Shown piece after piece: positions 1 through 12,100 of a stretch of DNA of 64,000 nt (position 1 is its first letter; the number at the start of each line of letters is the position of its first letter). Source of the stretch: Geosiphon pyriformis. Lineage: Eukaryota; Glomeromycota; Glomeromycetes; Archaeosporales; Geosiphonaceae. The position numbers were made by a program, and so were the translations under genes. Location: the NCBI GenBank assembly GCA_016748015.1, contig JAAOMT010000776.1, positions 696,879-760,878 of the forward strand, written 5' to 3'. Under the pieces are notes generated by a model that worked only from the letters and a program-made list of their open reading frames with translations, searched no databases and was not told the DNA's origin.

Positions 1-205
1 TCCCTTCTAACCATTAGGAAATGTTATTAGTTGATCAAAGAATTTCTTTTCTACCCCCCGAGAGAATCTAAAAATAGAGTTTTATTCAAAAAAGTTCAAG
101 ATCTGAGATTAGTGTAATTGACTAGCTAAACCATCATACACACTTAAAAAAAAAGGATTATCAATTCGTAAAAATATGTTGTTTTAATTATTGGACAGAA
201 TGATA

Positions 206-245
<40 letters not shown>

Positions 246-1876
246 TGAAATTTTTACTCTGGATATTTAGTGTGTGAAATTCGAGAAAAATTTTCATAAT
301 TAAAAAATTAAAAAATCTTGTTGAAAACATGCAAAGAATTTTTCAAAGGGTCGTTTAGGGAATGACTAAAGAAGCTAGTTGAAATTTTCATTATCAAATA
401 CACCAAATATTATTTTTTTTACCGTATTTAGGAATTCTGGCCTTAATGCAAAAATTAAAAAAATTATTTTTAAAAAATTATTTTTAAAATTATTATTTTT
501 AAAATAAAATCCTAATTAAACAGATTCGGGAATTTTTGTATGTTGGCATACAGCGGCGAAATCTCACTTTGGTTAATTTACAAACACAACATGATAAGTT
601 TTTTCAGGAAAAAAATCCTGTGTTCATAGAATATTGAACCCTTAATAATAAACAATGACGAACACCTAAAATTCATATTAGGCTCAGTTCGTCTAACAAC
701 ACAGAATAAAAAGGCTGTGTATGTGTGTATGTGTGTTCATGTTTTGTACTCCCCACATTGTGCATGCCTTATGTTTGATAACTTATAAAGGATATCTTAA
801 ATTTTAGCCTTTTATTGGATTTGTATTAAATCCAAAAAGTTTTAAGATTCACACAATAATTCCTGAAAATGGTAAATTTAATTTAGATAATCTTTAGCCT
901 TTCGTTTTTAGTTTACATAAATGAATGATTTACAATAAAATCTTTAAAAAGGTTTTTTCGGCTGTGAATATTGAGAACTTTTAATAGATAAATGACGCCT
1001 AATTTACTTCCTTTTTTTTTTTTTTTGAATAACCATATATATTTATCTACAATGAACAAAAACACCTTTTTCAGTAACTCTCCTTATTAGCTGATAGGTT
1101 GACGAGATTATTAAATAATAAAATTCTAAATCTTTTACGTAAAAAAATTAAAAGGAAAAACTTTTTAGTCAATCCATTTTTGGTAATCAGCCTTTGTGCT
1201 GGTTTACCTGTCAAGTTTATATTTTTTAAATTCAGGTTTTTCGTCTTCAAAGATTTTCCAAGAATAAAAATTAGATCATAAAAAGTTTGATAGATTTCGA
1301 AATCAGGTTAAAAATATGTTTTAATCTTCCTTTGACAGTGAACCAATAAAGACTAAATTTTACGAGACAAAAAAGTTTAGATTTTTTTTTTTAAAAAAAA
1401 TCGAATCAAATATTATCGATTTGTGTTTTATTTCGAAAATTCATTTATTAAATTTGAATTTTTATTATTTAATTCCAACTTTGGAAGTCGCAAAAGTATT
1501 AATCTTTTCAATTCTTGAGAAAAAGAGATATCGGAAATGAGAAAAAATTTGGATTAGGGGATTTTTAAAGTTAGTTAGTTTGAGGCTAATTTACAAAAAA
1601 AGAATTCTAAAATTGTTCTTTGAATTGAGATAGAAACATTGGAATTTGAAATTTTTTTTTACAAATAAACTCTACTATTAAGTTTCAAAGTTTAAGCTAA
1701 TCCTAGTGTGTATTATTAGGCCTTTTTTTCAAAATGATAAAATTTAAAGTTTTAATCGGGTCATTTAGGTTTATTTTTTTATACCTGAAAATTAATACAA
1801 ATGATTGACTTGAATTATTTCTGACTGAGTCAAAGATAAATATCAAAGAACTGCAAAAAGACAATTGAAACAAGCT
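1..1876. other. AT-rich intergenic stretch
   Basis: No coding region could be supported on either strand. The stretch holds an (ATT)n microsatellite near its start and many poly-A and poly-T runs. Short open frames here are AT-rich, lack recognisable motifs and have no clear splice context. Confidence 0.5.
207..245. repeat. (ATT)n microsatellite
   Basis: About thirteen uninterrupted ATT units are visible directly in the sequence. Confidence 0.95.
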
Positions 1877-1911
1877 TTAGCTGGATTTTTCCGCTTTAGG
1901 ATCAATAGAAT

Positions 1912-1946
1912 AAAATGAAATGAAATGAAATGAAACGAAACGAAAC
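1912..1946. repeat. Pentanucleotide repeat with a variant half
   Basis: A GAAAT-type run changes into a GAAAC-type run. It overlaps the end of a minus-strand open frame (start ATG at 2,068) that might be a first exon. That frame is Lys/Phe-rich without a recognisable domain, so no gene is called. Confidence 0.8.
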
Positions 1947-2099
1947 GTATGGTAAAAAGGAGTAAACCTTTCTTGTTCTTTTCCTTGACTCCCGAAATTA
2001 AATTCCAATTTAGAGAAGAACTTTTTTCTTTTGCTACTTATTATCTCATTAAATTTGGTTTGAGACATTAAAATAAAGTCTCGAATTCGTTTAAAGCAA

Positions 2100-3806
2100 A
2101 AAACCTTTATGGTACGATTATATAATGTTTCTAGTTTTTCTTTAATTTAAACTTTCGGAATATGTCTCTATCGTGGTCCAAATAAATAAATAAATAAATA
2201 AATAAATAAAATTATTATCCAGTACAAATTAAGTTTATCTTTGAAAATACCCGCAATCATAAATTTGTCCAATACGCATGGGTTCTTTGGAAAACTTACT
2301 ACTACCATATTGGTGGGGAAGAATGGATGGATTGATGAATTGATAGATTAATAGATTTATAGATTAATGGATTGATGGATGGATCTCAATTGGGAACAGA
2401 TAACAGCCTTAAATATTTTTGGATATCAAAGGACAAATTTAAATTTTTGAAAAAAAGGTAATACCAACCAAAAAAAAAGATTTAGGTTTTAAGAACTAAG
2501 CAAATTAAAATTAGTCGTCGTAATTTTTTATTATCGAACCTAGTAGGGATTGGTTGGAAATAATATCTCATGTGTAAAATTTTGCATGTGGTTTCCTTTG
2601 AGAAAGATTTCGTTCTAATATTAGAATAATCTCTTGAGGTCTTTCCAAATAAGTATTCTTGATTTCTTGATTTATGATAGATTTATAAAAAGCTTTAAAA
2701 AATAAATATCTCGATCTTTTCTAACGTGAAAAATGTTAAAATATCGGATATTTTCTACTCTCATTCAAGAGATGAAAGGTCAATTTAGCGTTAAAACGTC
2801 AAAAGAGTTTAAGTATAAAAAGCTTTTTTTGGTATTTTTGTGAATGAAAAAAAAAAAAAATCATTTTTTAAACGGGCTCATTCATTCCCCATTATAGGAC
2901 TACAATTTCGTAAAGAAAAAAGTAAAAGAAAATATTGTTCAAATGCCCATAAAATTATTTAGACTCAGATTCACGCTGCACAATATTAAATTAAAAGAAA
3001 AATCTTGAATTGGAAACCTTAATTGTGTTATTTGCAATCAATCATAAGATTTGAAATGGGTTTCGGTAAAAGAGAAGAGGGATTTATTTACGTCATTTCA
3101 ACATGTCAATAGTTAAAAAGTACATGTATAAGGGATTTCCTGTCTTGATACAAAATCTTGGCTGATCCAGAGAGCGTTTGATGGCTCATAATAGATTTTT
3201 GTTAGCAAGTGTGTATATCAATTAAATATTTTTCTTTATTTGTGGATTGGATGTTTAAAGTGAATTCATTGGCAAAATATTCAAATTGGGAGAAGTTGCT
3301 AGATATTTCGATCTAATATTTTTTGTAATTCTGTTAGGAATCCAAATTTGATATTTTAGAGTTATAGTAATTTGGCATGTTTTAATTTACTTTTTAGGAA
3401 TTTTTTTATTAGCTTTCGAATTATGTCTTAAAAATGCACTATCGAAAATCTTAAAATTACTTGAAATTCTTTTATTTTGATAAGCGACTTCTATTGTAAT
3501 ATATTGGTTCATGAAAAAAAGACTTGAAATTCAATTGAATTATTCAGAATTGCCAAATATGTAATTTGAGCACAATTTTGGATGAATAAATATCTTTATT
3601 TGAAGAGTTTAAACAAGTCGAAATAGAAAATTTTTTGTTATGGACCAAAAACAAAAATTTATTATCACAAACAAATGATCTTTACAAAAAATTGTGTTCA
3701 CTGCTAAACCAAACTTCTTTAACTGTACAATAAAATTGTAAATGAATTTCTTTTTTTAATCAAAACCGCTTCTTGTGATCAGGAATCAAAGCAACCGAGG
3801 ATGTTT
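2100..3806. other. AT-rich intergenic stretch with simple repeats
   Basis: It holds an (AAAT)n run at about 2,181-2,211 and a degenerate GATT/GATG-type run at about 2,325-2,385. No gene, RNA or mobile-element signature was seen. Confidence 0.5.
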
Positions 3807-4295
3807 TTACCCATCAACATCAACATCAACATCAACATCAACATCATCAACAACATCATCAACATCATATGGTTGATGTAATTTTTGACCAAAGAAGCTT
3901 TCGCCGCAACTTTCTTGATTTGAGCGGAAAATTTCGCATCGACATTTTTTGGTGAAAGAAAACTTGGTTAAAAATTCCTGCCAAAAACAAACAAATAAAT
4001 AAATAAAGAAATAAAGAAATAAAGAGGCAAACAAACAAAAAAAACTTTGAAAATTTTTTATGGTAACCGAGAATTCTTACCAAATTCCACGGTTTTTATC
4101 AGGTTTGACTAAGGTGTACATTGAAATTGAGATCGATATCCACATTTCTACTTTTTTTGTTTACCTTTGGGTCATTTATTAAACGAAACTCCATATTTGT
4201 ATTGGTCAAACCAACAATTTTGTCGGCAAGTTTTGAAATGAGTTCCTTCGCCCTTAAACTTTGAGGATCTCTTTGAAAAGTTCGAGATATACATT
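3807..4295 (-). CDS. Hypothetical protein, last two exons, acidic Asp-Val tail
   Basis: Two minus-strand blocks behave like exons. Block 4,165-4,295 follows an acceptor reading ATTTTCAG and ends at a GTAAAC donor; it encodes a Lys/Arg-rich helical-looking segment containing LRAKELISKLADKIV. Block 3,807-3,977 follows a TTGGCAG acceptor and continues in phase 0 to a stop. It contains several cysteines (KCRCEIF, ESCGESFFG) and ends in an Asp-Val-rich tail encoded by an imperfect hexanucleotide repeat at about 3,812-3,870. The 187-bp intron removes frame breaks, and both blocks are richer in GC than their surroundings. The phase at the upstream acceptor requires an earlier exon that I did not find; an open stretch at about 5,400-5,480 (minus) is a possible candidate. 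I recognise no family. The exon model is inference; the open frames and splice motifs are visible. Confidence 0.4.
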
Positions 4296-7223
4296 CTGAA
4301 AATATTTTGATTAGAGTGATGAGAAAAAGAACAAAAAGAAAAAAGAAAAGAGTTATAATGATGTAATGATATCATGACGTTAAAGGATTTCTGTTTCGTT
4401 ATTTGTTCCAAAAGTTAAATAAATACATACAGGTATTTTTTTTTTTCAATATTTTCATGTAACTTCTACAATGAAACCTGAAGTATAAGGAAAGATTGAT
4501 TTTTTCAATTTTGACAAACTTAAACTCAAAAATATATCATGAGAATTTCATAATTTATTTTCATCTCAATGCTTGAAAGCCTTTAAATCTTTCTTAAAGA
4601 ACACATTTTAATCTTCGTAACATGCCTAAAACTTGGAATTGTATAAAAAATCTGATATGATGTGATATCATATCATCCTTTTTTTTTAAAAAAAAAATTT
4701 TGGGTTCAAAATCACAATCCCCTTCAATTTAAAGAAAGATAAACCATTTTCAGCGAATAATAACTCTTTTGAAGAATATTGAATAGATGTTAGATTTTAA
4801 ATCAAATGAATTACATGTATCTGAAATCAAGTATTGATGAGAAAAAATACCCAGTTGAACCATGATTTAATGATTTAATGATTTAATTATAACTTTTATT
4901 GATTTCAAAATTCAAGAAATTTATTACCAACAAAAGTGATCAAATTACTCTCAACTTGGAATTAAAAGTATGACAAGGAAGCTTTCATTATCATTACATC
5001 AAAATCTTTTCAATGGTATAAGGGTTTATTTGGTTTTTAGTTTACAAAAGAGTTATTATATTGAAAGAAAAAAACTCTAAAATAAATTATTTTTCTTTTT
5101 TGAATTTCCAATAAGACATTTAAAATGAAATACAATTTTTAGTTCACCGATAATGGTCTAGGATTTTATTTTTTACTTATCGATTGTAATCTCTCAGTAT
5201 ATATGAGGTAGAAATCTAGAAATATTTTACATATTCCTTTTAATTGTCTCAATATGTTTCGAAGAAAGAAAAGTAATTCTTTGTGTTTTGAAAATTATTT
5301 ACTTTTAAAAAATATCGACCTTTTACTAAGAGAGAGAGAGATAACATATTATAGAGAGATAACATATTATAGAGAGATTGACTGATTGAATGCGATATTG
5401 CGACATGAAATCGGGAAATCATTGAATCTTTTGGATCGGCCATTATTTTTAGAATAGTGTCACTTTTGAAAGACATTCTGCAAAGAACTTCTACTTTAAA
5501 AATAAACAAATTCCCACAGATCATGCAGAATTGAAATAGCAAAACAATAAAGTTTTCGTAAGCGCATTATCTGGTTTCTTTTTCGAACCTCCAAGAGAGA
5601 AGTTGAATAACCGGGTAAACATGATGAATTTGGAAAAAGTCAAGAACAATAAATTTCAATAGTAATAACATTTTCATTATGATGAATTAAGATCGTTCCA
5701 TCGCTTAAAAGCTTCTTAAAGAAGGAGTAGGAATAATAATGTTCTCAATAAAGCCTTTCCTTAACCATTCAACTGGATAGGGTGACCCCATTGGTCCTGC
5801 CTCAAAAAAGAATGTAACCATTAAAATTTGAAAGAATGAATGAATCAATGAATCAATGAATCATTGAATGAATCAATCAATCAATGAATCAATCAATCCA
5901 TTATCAAAAATAGTTATTGAGAATTTCAGTTCACATAAAAAAAGTTTTTCAAAAAAGTTTTAATTAATATCTTTTCTCACTTCAAAAACATTCAATTTTG
6001 TTTTAAAGCCTCGAATTAATTCAAAACTGATATTAATTAGAATGAATGAATGAAAAGTCAAGTTGCTAAAAGATCTAAAATCTACGCATAGAGAAAAATA
6101 ATTTATGTTGGAAAGATTCAAATTTATAGTTCCAATTCTATCTTTAACTTAAATAAAATTTTAAAACTGATTGTCAAAGTATGGCTCATTAATTTTAAAT
6201 ATGATCAATTTTTTTATAAATATCTTTATTTTCTGCAAGGTTAAAAAACCAACCAAGTCAATTTAACGACATAAGGATGATAAAGCAATAATAAATTTTA
6301 AAATTTTCAGAAACTAAATGTGAAAACCTATAATTCACGTCTCTACTTGATTTTTTTTATCATTATAATTCAATCAAACTTCTCGATTGAACAGTTTTTT
6401 CTGAAAATAAAATTAACATTAAAACATTAAAATTTTTGATGATCGAAAATCCAAAAAATTGTCATTTTGCAAATGATAAATTTTAAATTGGTAATTTTCG
6501 AAAAAGTTCTTTTCTAAAAACAAAATTTTCATGTCTCGTCAATAAATGAAAGAGAGTTTCGTATTATTCCAAAAATTTAATCTTTTTTTAAATCTCTTTC
6601 TCTACTATCGTTACATGTTTTAGATTGAAAAAAGAATATATAAATATAAATAGAAATAGAAATAGAAATTGCTTTGTTTAATCTCTTTTATGAAAGACAT
6701 TAAAATTGCTTTGTTTAATATCTTGTATGAAAAGCATTAAAATTGCTTTGTTTAATCTCTTGTATGAAAGACATTAAAATTGTTTTTTGATAGGTAATTG
6801 TCCTTATCTCTCTTGAAATAATTACATTATCATTTCTCAGTTTTTTATAATTTTAATTTAAAATAAAAAGTTTTACTTGTGTGATTTAAATAAATATTAA
6901 ATATCAATAAATAGTCCTCAAATAAAAATTCCCTATTTTTTTGCCTAATAAAGTTAATGGATTTTTTTGTTATGATTAAAATTTTGATATTAAATCTATC
7001 TATCTTTTCATGGTAGAAAAATCCAAATTTTCTGTTTGGCTCATACACTCAGTCTGCCCAATAAAGAGAAAGTAATAATTCAATGAAAAAGTGGTCAAAA
7101 AGATTTTGGAAATCCATAAAAACTTCAAAGAAAATCGTGTTTATTCTTTTCAAAAAAAAAAATAAAAAACTTTCAATTTATTAACTTTTGAGAACCCTTT
7201 TAAGAATTTTAAAAATCCTAATT
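4296..7223. other. AT-rich intergenic stretch with several tandem repeats
   Basis: It includes an 18-bp AGAGAG-plus-ATAACATATTAT tandem repeat at about 5,330-5,388 and an AATGAATC-type run at about 5,840-5,900. A minus-strand open stretch at about 5,250-5,480 begins with ATG and encodes a short plausible segment (DTILKIMADPKDS), but no gene model could be built. The last few hundred bases should contain the promoter of the gene starting at 7,224; no distinct element was recognised. Confidence 0.5.
6667..6785. repeat. 37-bp tandem repeat, about three copies
   Basis: The segment GCTTTGTTTAAT recurs at 6,671, 6,708 and 6,745, an exact 37-bp period, with a few substitutions between copies. A fourth partial copy follows. 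Confidence 0.9.
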
Positions 7224-8264
7224 ATGAAGTACTCACCCACAATCTTTCTATGTCTCATTTCCATCGCCCATCTTGTCAATTCAACCCCCATCACGAGGGG
7301 AATTCAACTTTCAAAAAGACAATCTGGTGACGCAAATTTAAACGGAATTGTGAACGGACAATTCAATAAAGGAACCGACAATGGAAGCAAAAGTGGAGCT
7401 AATAATAGCGGCGTCCTGAATGGCTCAGGAAACGGAAATTTAAATGAAGGAGACTCAAACGGAAAAAGCAGTGGAAACAATAATAACGGTAGTTTGAATG
7501 GGATCGTCAGCGGAAATGCAAATAACGGCAACTTTAACGGAGTTAACAATGGAAACAATAATTCCGGTAGTTCAAATGGGGTCGGTAACGGAAATGAAAA
7601 TAACGGCTCCTTAAATGGAGTTAACAATGGAAACAATAATGTCGGTAATTTAAATGGGGTCGCTAATGGAAATGCAAATAACGGCACCTTAAACGGTGTT
7701 AACAATGGAAACAATAATGTCGGTAATTTAAATGGGGTCGCTAATGGAAATGCAAATAACGGCAGCTTAAACGGAGTCAACAATGGAAACAATAATATCG
7801 GTACTTTGAATGGTTCCGCCAACGGTAATGGGAACACCGGAAGTGGAAATGGTAGCTCTAATGGCTCCGGTAACGTTGGTTCTCAAACTGTAATCAAGAA
7901 AGTAAAGGGTAAAAAGAATGGAAAAAAAGTTGTGATTAAGAAAAAAGGAAAGAAAAATGGTATCAAAAATGGAAATAATAATGTTGGTTCGAATAATGGT
8001 GTGAAAAACGGAAATAATAATATTGGTTCGAATAATGGTTCTAAAAACGGAAATAATAATATTGGATCAAATAATGGAACAAAGAATGGAAACGGGAACA
8101 TTGGAGATAACAATGGAACTAATAACGGAAATAACAATATTGGAAGCAACAATGGAACTAATAATGGAAACGGGAACATTGGAAGCAACAATGGAACTAA
8201 TAATGGGAATAACAATATTGGAAGCAATAATGGATCCGGAAATGGGAATGGAAATTCAAAGTGA
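7224..8264 (+). CDS. Secreted Asn/Gly-rich 13-residue-repeat protein with Kex2-like site
   Basis: An intact 346-residue frame starts at the ATG at 7,224. The frame is open upstream from a TTG at 7,188, but this ATG sits directly before a good signal peptide (MKYSPTIFLCLISIAHLVNS). A short propeptide follows and ends in SKRQ, a typical Kex2-type dibasic site. The rest is almost entirely a 13-residue repeat with consensus x-x-N-G-N-x-N-x-G-x-x-N-G. About fourteen copies come first, then a Lys-rich spacer of roughly 23 residues (IKKVKGKKNGKKVV and on), then seven more copies and a truncated one. The copies differ at synonymous and non-synonymous sites, so the array is not a fresh expansion. There are no cysteines in the repeats. 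Likely an extracellular or wall-associated repeat protein, possibly a solenoid; the function is unknown. It keeps many CpG dinucleotides, unlike most of the window. Open frames on the opposite strand are by-products of the repeat. Confidence 0.85.
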   Translation: MKYSPTIFLCLISIAHLVNSTPITRGIQLSKRQSGDANLNGIVNGQFNKGTDNGSKSGANNSGVLNGSGNGNLNEGDSNGKSSGNNNNGSLNGIVSGNANNGNFNGVNNGNNNSGSSNGVGNGNENNGSLNGVNNGNNNVGNLNGVANGNANNGTLNGVNNGNNNVGNLNGVANGNANNGSLNGVNNGNNNIGTLNGSANGNGNTGSGNGSSNGSGNVGSQTVIKKVKGKKNGKKVVIKKKGKKNGIKNGNNNVGSNNGVKNGNNNIGSNNGSKNGNNNIGSNNGTKNGNGNIGDNNGTNNGNNNIGSNNGTNNGNGNIGSNNGTNNGNNNIGSNNGSGNGNGNSK

Positions 8265-8789
8265 AATTGTAACAATATTAAAACATTTTACATTGATTAG
8301 AAAATTTTTAAACTAATATCTTGAGATGAGATTTTCAAAAATGAATGCAACAAGTAAAAATCTTTAAAATTTTACTAGACTCACATAAACTTTTAATTCA
8401 CTTGTTTAATAAATCTCTAGAAATTTTGATTCTTAATGTATCAAAATAGTTTTTTTGTATAGATCAAATGTAAAAAAAAGAATTATAATAATAATTTTTT
8501 TTAATTTATTTATTTTTAATAAAAATTTTACTCATTTTATTATTATTAAAATTTATTTCGAATAAAAATTTTACTCCTGCTTTTAAATTACATAAATAAA
8601 TTAATTAAATTTTTTTACTTTTACATTATCAAACTTTTTAGTGTTTTTTTTTAATAAATAAGTGATATAATATATATATATATATAAAGTATTACTTATA
8701 TTAATTACACACACTACTAATTATTTTTGAAATAATAATTGTATTATATTTTTACTGTTGAAACGTTTAATTTTTAATTATCTTAATTA
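8265..8789. other. AT-rich 3' flank
   Basis: Presumed 3' untranslated and intergenic sequence after the Asn/Gly-repeat gene, with ATAAAA/AATAAA-like motifs and a TA dinucleotide run near 8,670-8,688. No gene seen. Confidence 0.5.
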
Positions 8790-9130
8790 TTTAACCACAT
8801 CTATTAGCCACTGATGTCACATATATTAGCGATCCTGTAGTCGTTGATGTGATCATTGACCGAAAAACACTCCAAAGCCCTAGAAAATTTAATTCAGACT
8901 AGAGTTCTAGTTAAGAATAATTCACTCAGATTCCTTAGCAAAATTATTACGATAATTCCATTTCTCTCTCACTATTTCTTTTCTCTTTTCTTTTCTTAAT
9001 TTTGTGTATTGTTAGCTTTGTAAAGTATTTTGAATAAATTTTTACTAAAAAGTACAACTGATACCTGTTATTGAATTTTAAGAGTGCTGATTTAAGTCAT
9101 AGAATTATACCAGTGTGTGATCTTTTGTTA
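8790..9130 (+). repeat. LTR-like segment at the edge of a decayed Ty3-type relic
   Basis: This segment is markedly less AT-rich than what follows. It contains a pyrimidine-rich tract (about 8,960-9,000), a TTTGAATAAA polyadenylation-like signal near 9,030, and ends where extreme AT-rich DNA with Ty3-type coding remnants begins. It resembles the R/U5 part of fungal Ty3-type LTRs. No second copy was found in the window, so an LTR is inferred rather than shown. Confidence 0.35.
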
Positions 9131-12100
9131 ATAATACAAACTATTCCTTTACTTTCAGATTCTTTTATTACCATACAATACTTGTTTTTCCTTGCTATTT
9201 TTTTAACATATTATATCTGACTATAACATAAAAGTGGTGTTCTTTAGAAAGTTCTTAAACCTTTAAATCCATCTATCACTGTATGGACAATCACCTTTTT
9301 TTAAGACAAGAAATCCAATATCATTTTATTATTCATAATCAAAGAATTTTAAGCAAGAAACAATTACATTAATTAATTATTATTTTCAGTTATTTTTAGT
9401 CAACTTCTCTTAGAATTTGAAGTTTTAAATCAAAAAAATCTACAATTAAATAAAAGTTTAAAACTTTTTTAGAAACTAAAAATAAAAAAAGTTATAATTT
9501 AGACTTCTTATTATGAATTTTAATACTTAAATTAATAGTTTAACCAAATGTTTTTCAAGACCAAAATATTTTGCCTGTACTTTAAAAAATCTAAATTGTT
9601 TTATATTATTAAATTACAAATCTTTTACTTTTATTTAAAAAAGATGTTTAAAACCCAATAAAATAGCTTGAAATTTTTAAAAAAGCAACAATAGAAAATT
9701 AATATAATAATAATTATAAACTTTAAATATTGAAAAATACCTTCAAAAATCTCTTACTATATGATTTACACAAGAAAAAGCTATTAGTGCGGTCAAACAA
9801 ATTATTTGATAGTCTTCTGAAAACATAAACTATTATAGTGCAACTTTAATAATCCAATTTTAAAACTCTTATTTTAATATTAAAATAAAAAAACAATTTA
9901 AAAATTCATAAAACAATTAACTCTTAAACAAAAAATACATGTTTTTACAAAAAAAATTTTTTTACTTTTAAAAAATGCTTTAATCTTTGTTTCTGTTTCT
10001 TAAATAACTTTTAAATTTTTTATCATCTATGTTTAAGATTTAAATAATAATTAATAAACAAATTAATATAATATTTTTTTAAAAATTTTAAAACTATTGG
10101 CCAAAGCTGTTTAAGAAAATTAAAAACTACTAAAATTTTATTACAATTAGCAATAAAAATCTTAATATAATCAAAAATTTTAAAATTAAGATTTACTAGG
10201 TTTTTATTAATAAAAAGCATTAATTATATAACACAAAACTAGAATAATTTTTTAATGTCGTTTTCAAATTTCAGAAATAACAATTTACAGAATAATAAAA
10301 ACAATAATGATTATGTTTCAAATCAAGAAGTCAATTAAATTTCATAAACTTTTTTTAAAAAAATTTCTTAGTTGAAGCTATAGAATATTAGTTTTTAAAT
10401 TAATAAATAATCTTTTAAAAATAAAAACACAAGTCAAAAGAAAATAATTTCTTGTTTAATTTATAACTAATAATAATACTATTAAAATACAAAAGCAAAA
10501 TAGCAAGTAATTAAGCCAAACTAAATCAAAAAAATTAAATATAAATTTTAATATAAATTTTAATATAAGCATTTTAATATTTAATAACAAAAATAAAGTC
10601 TTAAAAATAAAAGTATTTAATAATTTGCAAAAGTTTAAATTATAAAAAATTGTTCAAGAATTAAATTCTTATTTAATAGTAAAAAAAGCAAAAACTCTTC
10701 TTAATTATAACTTTTACTTATAATTTATAATGAAGCAAAAGCAATTTTAGTTAAATATTAATATTAAATAATATTTTTAAAACTTAAAAATAGCTTAATA
10801 ACAATAACAATAATAAGATAACAACAAAAATAACTCTGATAATTCCAAAAACTTTAAAAATAATAACAAAGAAAAAAACCAAATAAGTATTTACAACTTT
10901 AGCAACAATAAAAAACTCTTAAATAATGTTTAAGCAAATAATAAAAATTTTATAATTAACAAAAAACCTATTTTTTAATCTTGCTATAATATGTTCAAAA
11001 GAATGTTTAAAAATATATTCAAAAAAACAAAATAAAATTATATAGTTCTTGTATTAGATATTAATATAATTATTTTTTTACTTTTTAGATAATAAATATA
11101 AAAATATATTTAATTTTTTATTAAAATTAAGAATTAATTAGTCTAATTTCTGATAAAAAATAAAAACTGTACAGAAATTATTTGAAAAAAATATTTGAAG
11201 TTTTATTATTAATTATTAAATAAAAAAATCTATTAAAAATTTTAATATCAAAAATTTCCTAATTAAAAATGCTTTTATAATATTAATAAAACTATTTGGT
11301 TAAATAAATTTTATTTAATTAAAATTGTAAATATTCGATTTATTTATTTAAAGCTTTATTAAACAAATTATTTAAATAATAAATTTATTTAAATAACATT
11401 CAAATAAAAAAACTTGAATTTATATAGAAAACCAAAAATAAATAAATATTTTTAATTATAATAATATTCAAAAAAGATGAATTTTTTAATTTTGTGTTAT
11501 CAAATATTATTATTAAATAAAATTTTTTTTTTTAAAAATTAGCAATATCTTAAATTAATTCGAAAACTTAGCTTATTTTACAACAATTAATTTAATTATT
11601 GAATTTTAATAAGTAAAATAGATTTTGTCAACATAAAAAAATTCCCATTATTATAAAATATAAAATTTACAAATTTGCAATAATATTTTTTGAATTAATA
11701 AATATTTTATCTATGTTTTAAAGATTTAAAAATAAAATGTTTAAATCAATATATTAGAAATTTTTTTAGTATATTTAGATAACATTATTGTGTATTTAAA
11801 AATATAAAATAAATATTTAATTATTTAAAACAAGTTTTTGATTTTTTTAAAAATACTAATCTTAAAATCAACTAATTAAATCATTTTTACACAATAATTT
11901 ATTTAGTTTTAAGAATTTTTTATTACAAAAATAGATTTTTTTTAGATTTAACCAAAGTAAAAAAAGTGTAAAAGCTTAAATAACTAATAAATATAACAAA
12001 ATATAATTTTTTTGGAATTAATTTGTATTATTTAAGATTATTCATTTATTCAACCAGTTCTTTAAAAATAATATTTATTATTATTAAAAAAAATTTAACT

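Noticed and set aside
3812-3870. CRISPR-like array
   Set aside because: The short repeats here and at 6,667-6,785 are microsatellite or minisatellite arrays without unique spacers, in eukaryotic DNA.
5249-5542. 97-codon minus-strand frame
   Set aside because: Part of it may be an exon, but it runs through an AGAGAG tandem repeat and has no clear splice partner, so it was not called.
7304-8275. Long open frames opposite the Asn/Gly-repeat gene, rich in Pro, Leu and Phe
   Set aside because: They mirror the 13-residue repeat of the real gene, have no signal peptide or domain, and arise because Asn and Gly codons read as Leu, Phe and Pro on the other strand.
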